Assembly: GCA_009782085.1 (NCBI GenBank) | Contig: WQUN01000057.1 | Location: forward strand, 1-15,039 | DNA from: Bacillota bacterium | GTDB taxonomy: Bacteria; Bacillota; Clostridia; Lachnospirales; WQUN01 | Direction of reading: 5' to 3' | DNA: 15,039 nt | Shown here: positions 13,649-15,039 of the stretch, one piece after another | Layout: the number at the start of each line of letters is the position of its first letter | Numbering within the stretch: the stretch's first letter is position 1 | Position numbers and translations under genes: made by a program | The notes under the pieces: model-generated | Databases searched by the model: none | Told to the model about the DNA's origin: nothing | Seen by the model: only the letters and a program-made list of their open reading frames with translations

Positions 13649-13652
13649 GTGA

Positions 13653-13783
13653 GTGTCCATGGAAATTCTCTCTGTCATTCTGAGGCGTAGCCGAAGAATC
13701 TTGCTTTTGACATGGAGGTGAAAGATCTATTACTTCGCTCAGGATGACAGCGGGCTGTGGCTTTCGGGTTTCCATGGAAACAC
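13653..13783. repeat. TCCATGGAAA-bounded element carrying TCATTCTGAGCG repeats
   Basis: The ends GTGTCCATGGAAA (13653-13665) and TTTCCATGGAAACAC (13769-13783) are inverted copies apart from a 2-nt indel. Inside are TGTCATTCTGAGGCGTAGCC.. (about 13674-13702) and its inverted partner TTCGCTCAGGATGACA (about 13734-13749), members of the same family as at 3102-3187 and 6508-6570. Confidence 0.7.
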
Positions 13784-13807
13784 TAAGTATTGCGGAGGCG
13801 ATTGCAG

Positions 13808-13957
13808 GTGGATTTATATAAAGAGATGTGGAAAATAGCAAACCGGAAAGCGAATAATATACTAAGAATAGAAATGAATAAAAGAGCCCTTAACCGGGTA
13901 GATTTTTCAATGAACCCTAAACGGGTAGATGAGCAGTGTAGCAAGGCCTCTCACTAA
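13808..13957 (+). CDS. Possible small basic protein (49 codons)
   Basis: GTG 13808 is preceded by GGAGG at 9 nt. The product begins with MDLYKEMWKIANRKANNILR (GTG read as Met) and is rich in Lys, Arg and Asn, with an amphipathic helical look. The stop TAA (13955-13957) falls in the loop region of the following hairpin. Base composition matches the AT-richer SLOG/ribbon-helix-helix island rather than the GC-rich background. I recognise no family, and it may be a fragment of a once longer gene. Confidence 0.3.
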   Translation: MDLYKEMWKIANRKANNILRIEMNKRALNRVDFSMNPKRVDEQCSKASH

Positions 13958-13974
13958 AGTGAGAGGCCTTGCTA
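13939..13974. terminator. Perfect 17-bp hairpin after the URO-D family gene
   Basis: TAGCAAGGCCTCTCACT (13939-13955) and AGTGAGAGGCCTTGCTA (13958-13974) are perfect reverse complements with a 2-nt loop. The hairpin starts 1 nt beyond the stop codon of the minus-strand URO-D gene and also closes the plus-strand small ORF, so it may block transcription from both sides. Neither side has a U-tract, so intrinsic termination is uncertain. Confidence 0.5.
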
Positions 13975-13975
13975 A

Positions 13976-14935
13976 TTACCTGTAAAACCTACACTCATCC
14001 GCCGCTCTAAGCAGCGCCTTCACATTCGGGAGCGGCACGTCCGGCCCGATCTCTATCGAAAGCCCGAGCCCGCCTTGCGGCAGATACAGCGCCTCCACGC
14101 ACCTTTTCACGTGGTCGGCGCATTCCCCCGGCCGGGCGAACGGGAACATCTGCCTGTCCAGGTCCAGGTTTATCGGATATTTGCCCTTGCACACCCGCGC
14201 GAGATTGTCCAGGCCGTTCGCCCGGAACTGGGGGTTGACCATGTCCGTCCCGGCTTCGAACAGATCCGGGATTATCTCCCATATGCACCCGTCCGTGTGC
14301 AGATAGACGAGCTTGCCCGCCGCGCGCGCGACGCCGAAAATCTTTTTGAAGGCGGGCTTCAGGTATTTCCGCCACTTTTCCGGGCCGACGGCCAGCCCGT
14401 GCTGCATACCCAGGTCGTCCCCGTAATAGAGGACCTTTCCGGGCCTATCAGCCAGGACGGCGGTCTGGATGCAGTTGTGCTCCGTTACCTTGTCGATCAG
14501 GATACGGAGCTCCGGGCATTCCTCCGCGAAGTCCGTCATGGCCTCCTCGAAACCGCGCAGATCCAGAAGCCTCAGGTACAGGAAGCCGTGCGGGATGCTG
14601 CCGTCCCGGTTTTCCGGGATTTTAAGCGTCAGGATGTCCTCCCGGTTCGGCAGGGGATGCCCCTTGACTATGGCGTCCTGCCCCTCGCCGATGTTCTCCC
14701 AGACGCAGCCCCACTCGTCCGTGTAGCTGCCGACGTGGTACCTCTGCGGATACCAGTGGTCCTCCGCGGAGTAACCGTCTTTGATCGTCCCGAAAAACTG
14801 CGGGTATTCCCGCATTATATCGGCCATTTTTTCGCCGTGCTTAAGGAGTACGGCGGGAAGGACGCCCACAGAAACGGGTATCTCCTCCGGGTATTGCCAG
14901 GTCATGGCCTTTATGAGCAGTTCCTCGCTCGCCAA
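13976..14935 (-). CDS. URO-D superfamily protein (not HemE), methyltransferase-like
   Basis: This 319-aa predicted soluble protein has the TIM-barrel uroporphyrinogen decarboxylase fold also used by corrinoid-dependent methyltransferases (MtaA/CmuA type). The N-terminus (ELLIKAMTWQYPEEIPVSVG) fits the family pattern of ..r.A...ePDriPv. Later motifs are GDDLGMQHG (172-180) and KLVYLHTDGCIWEIIPDL (with LHTDG at 212-216), then NLDLDRQM and GLGLSIEIGPDVPLPNV. The RQAGRY motif of true heme-pathway decarboxylase is absent, so the substrate is unknown. TTG 14935 is preferred: AGGAGGT (14942-14948) lies 6 nt upstream. The frame is open to ATG 14980, which has no good ribosome binding site. A gene may end just upstream at 15008, suggesting an operon. 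No corrinoid protein is visible in the window. Confidence 0.8.
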   Translation of the reverse strand: MASEELLIKAMTWQYPEEIPVSVGVLPAVLLKHGEKMADIMREYPQFFGTIKDGYSAEDHWYPQRYHVGSYTDEWGCVWENIGEGQDAIVKGHPLPNREDILTLKIPENRDGSIPHGFLYLRLLDLRGFEEAMTDFAEECPELRILIDKVTEHNCIQTAVLADRPGKVLYYGDDLGMQHGLAVGPEKWRKYLKPAFKKIFGVARAAGKLVYLHTDGCIWEIIPDLFEAGTDMVNPQFRANGLDNLARVCKGKYPINLDLDRQMFPFARPGECADHVKRCVEALYLPQGGLGLSIEIGPDVPLPNVKALLRAADECRFYR

Positions 14936-15007
14936 AATGAGACCTCCTCGGGAATTATTTTCCGGCGTCTTTGCGGCCATTTTTCCGGATTGCCGCGTCA
15001 GCGCCTC

Positions 15008-15037
15008 CTAGCAGACCTCCTGCGAGTATGCGTCGTC
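15008..15037 (-). CDS. Possible C-terminus of an upstream gene (partial)
   Basis: At the window edge one minus-strand frame reads DDAYSQEVC and ends at TAG (15010-15008), with G or C in eight of nine third codon positions, as in the real genes here. A second frame runs from 15038 to a TAA at 14957-14955 but has low third-position GC. Too short to identify. Confidence 0.25.
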   Translation of the reverse strand, partial: DDAYSQEVC

Positions 15038-15039
15038 GG

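Larger units (their letters stand above)
13649..13975. other. Intergenic region with repeat element, possible small ORF and hairpin
   Basis: These 327 bp contain the repeat element at 13653-13783, a possible 49-codon ORF (13808-13957), a duplicated ACGGGTAGAT / CCGGGTAGAT motif (about 13896-13905 and 13921-13930) and the strong hairpin at 13939-13974. Confidence 0.6.

Noticed and set aside
13976..14935. Annotation as heme-pathway uroporphyrinogen decarboxylase (hemE)
   Set aside because: The N-terminal RQAGRY motif is missing and the spacing of motifs fits the wider URO-D/methyltransferase-like group.

Overview
The window is a GC-rich (roughly 60% by eye) bacterial chromosome segment, most likely from an uncultured anaerobic member of the Clostridia (Bacillota). 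The signs are strong Shine-Dalgarno sequences of the AGGAGGTGATC type, frequent TTG and GTG starts, a Gram-positive-style glycolipid glycosyltransferase beside a PlsY acyltransferase, a flagellin-FliS pair preceded by a large clostridial-type flagellar protein, and the dispersed TCATTCTGAGCGAAGCGAAGAATC repeat that I associate with such genomes. The phylum is inferred; no rRNA or other phylogenetic marker is present.

Layout. (1) About 185-3040, minus strand: a copper-type P1B ATPase (copA) whose nucleotide-binding domain carries an in-frame array of four 114-bp repeats. (2) 3041-3633: repeat-rich intergenic DNA. (3) 3634-6460, plus strand: a tight three-gene operon of a processive glycolipid-type glycosyltransferase, a PlsY-like glycerol-3-phosphate acyltransferase and a type I DAHP synthase, closed by a hairpin element and a terminator. 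(4) 6461-7116: a second repeat-packed intergenic region. (5) 7117-12670, plus strand: a flagellar block with a 1079-residue FliK/DUF6240-like protein, a possible small ORF, flagellin and its chaperone FliS. (6) 12671-12974: more repeat elements. (7) 12975-13957: an AT-richer island with a small SLOG-fold protein and a divergent Arc-type ribbon-helix-helix protein separated by a perfect 12-bp-arm palindrome, plus a possible 49-residue ORF. (8) 13976-14935, minus strand: a URO-D superfamily protein (not HemE), with what may be the tail of an upstream gene at the window edge.

How the genes fit together. The glycosyltransferase and PlsY would act in membrane lipid synthesis, PlsY making lysophosphatidate and the glycosyltransferase decorating diacylglycerol. 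The DAHP synthase is translationally coupled to plsY but belongs to aromatic amino acid synthesis. The flagellar block supplies filament protein, its export chaperone and probably a hook-length or assembly factor. The SLOG and ribbon-helix-helix genes look like an acquired, self-regulated pair.

The most unusual aspect is the density of small inverted-repeat elements, in at least five sequence families, filling nearly every intergenic gap. The copA-internal repeat shares a core of about 24 bp with one intergenic element (12827-12850), which suggests that such sequences have entered and expanded inside a coding region. I see no CRISPR array, tRNA, rRNA, integrase or transposase gene.
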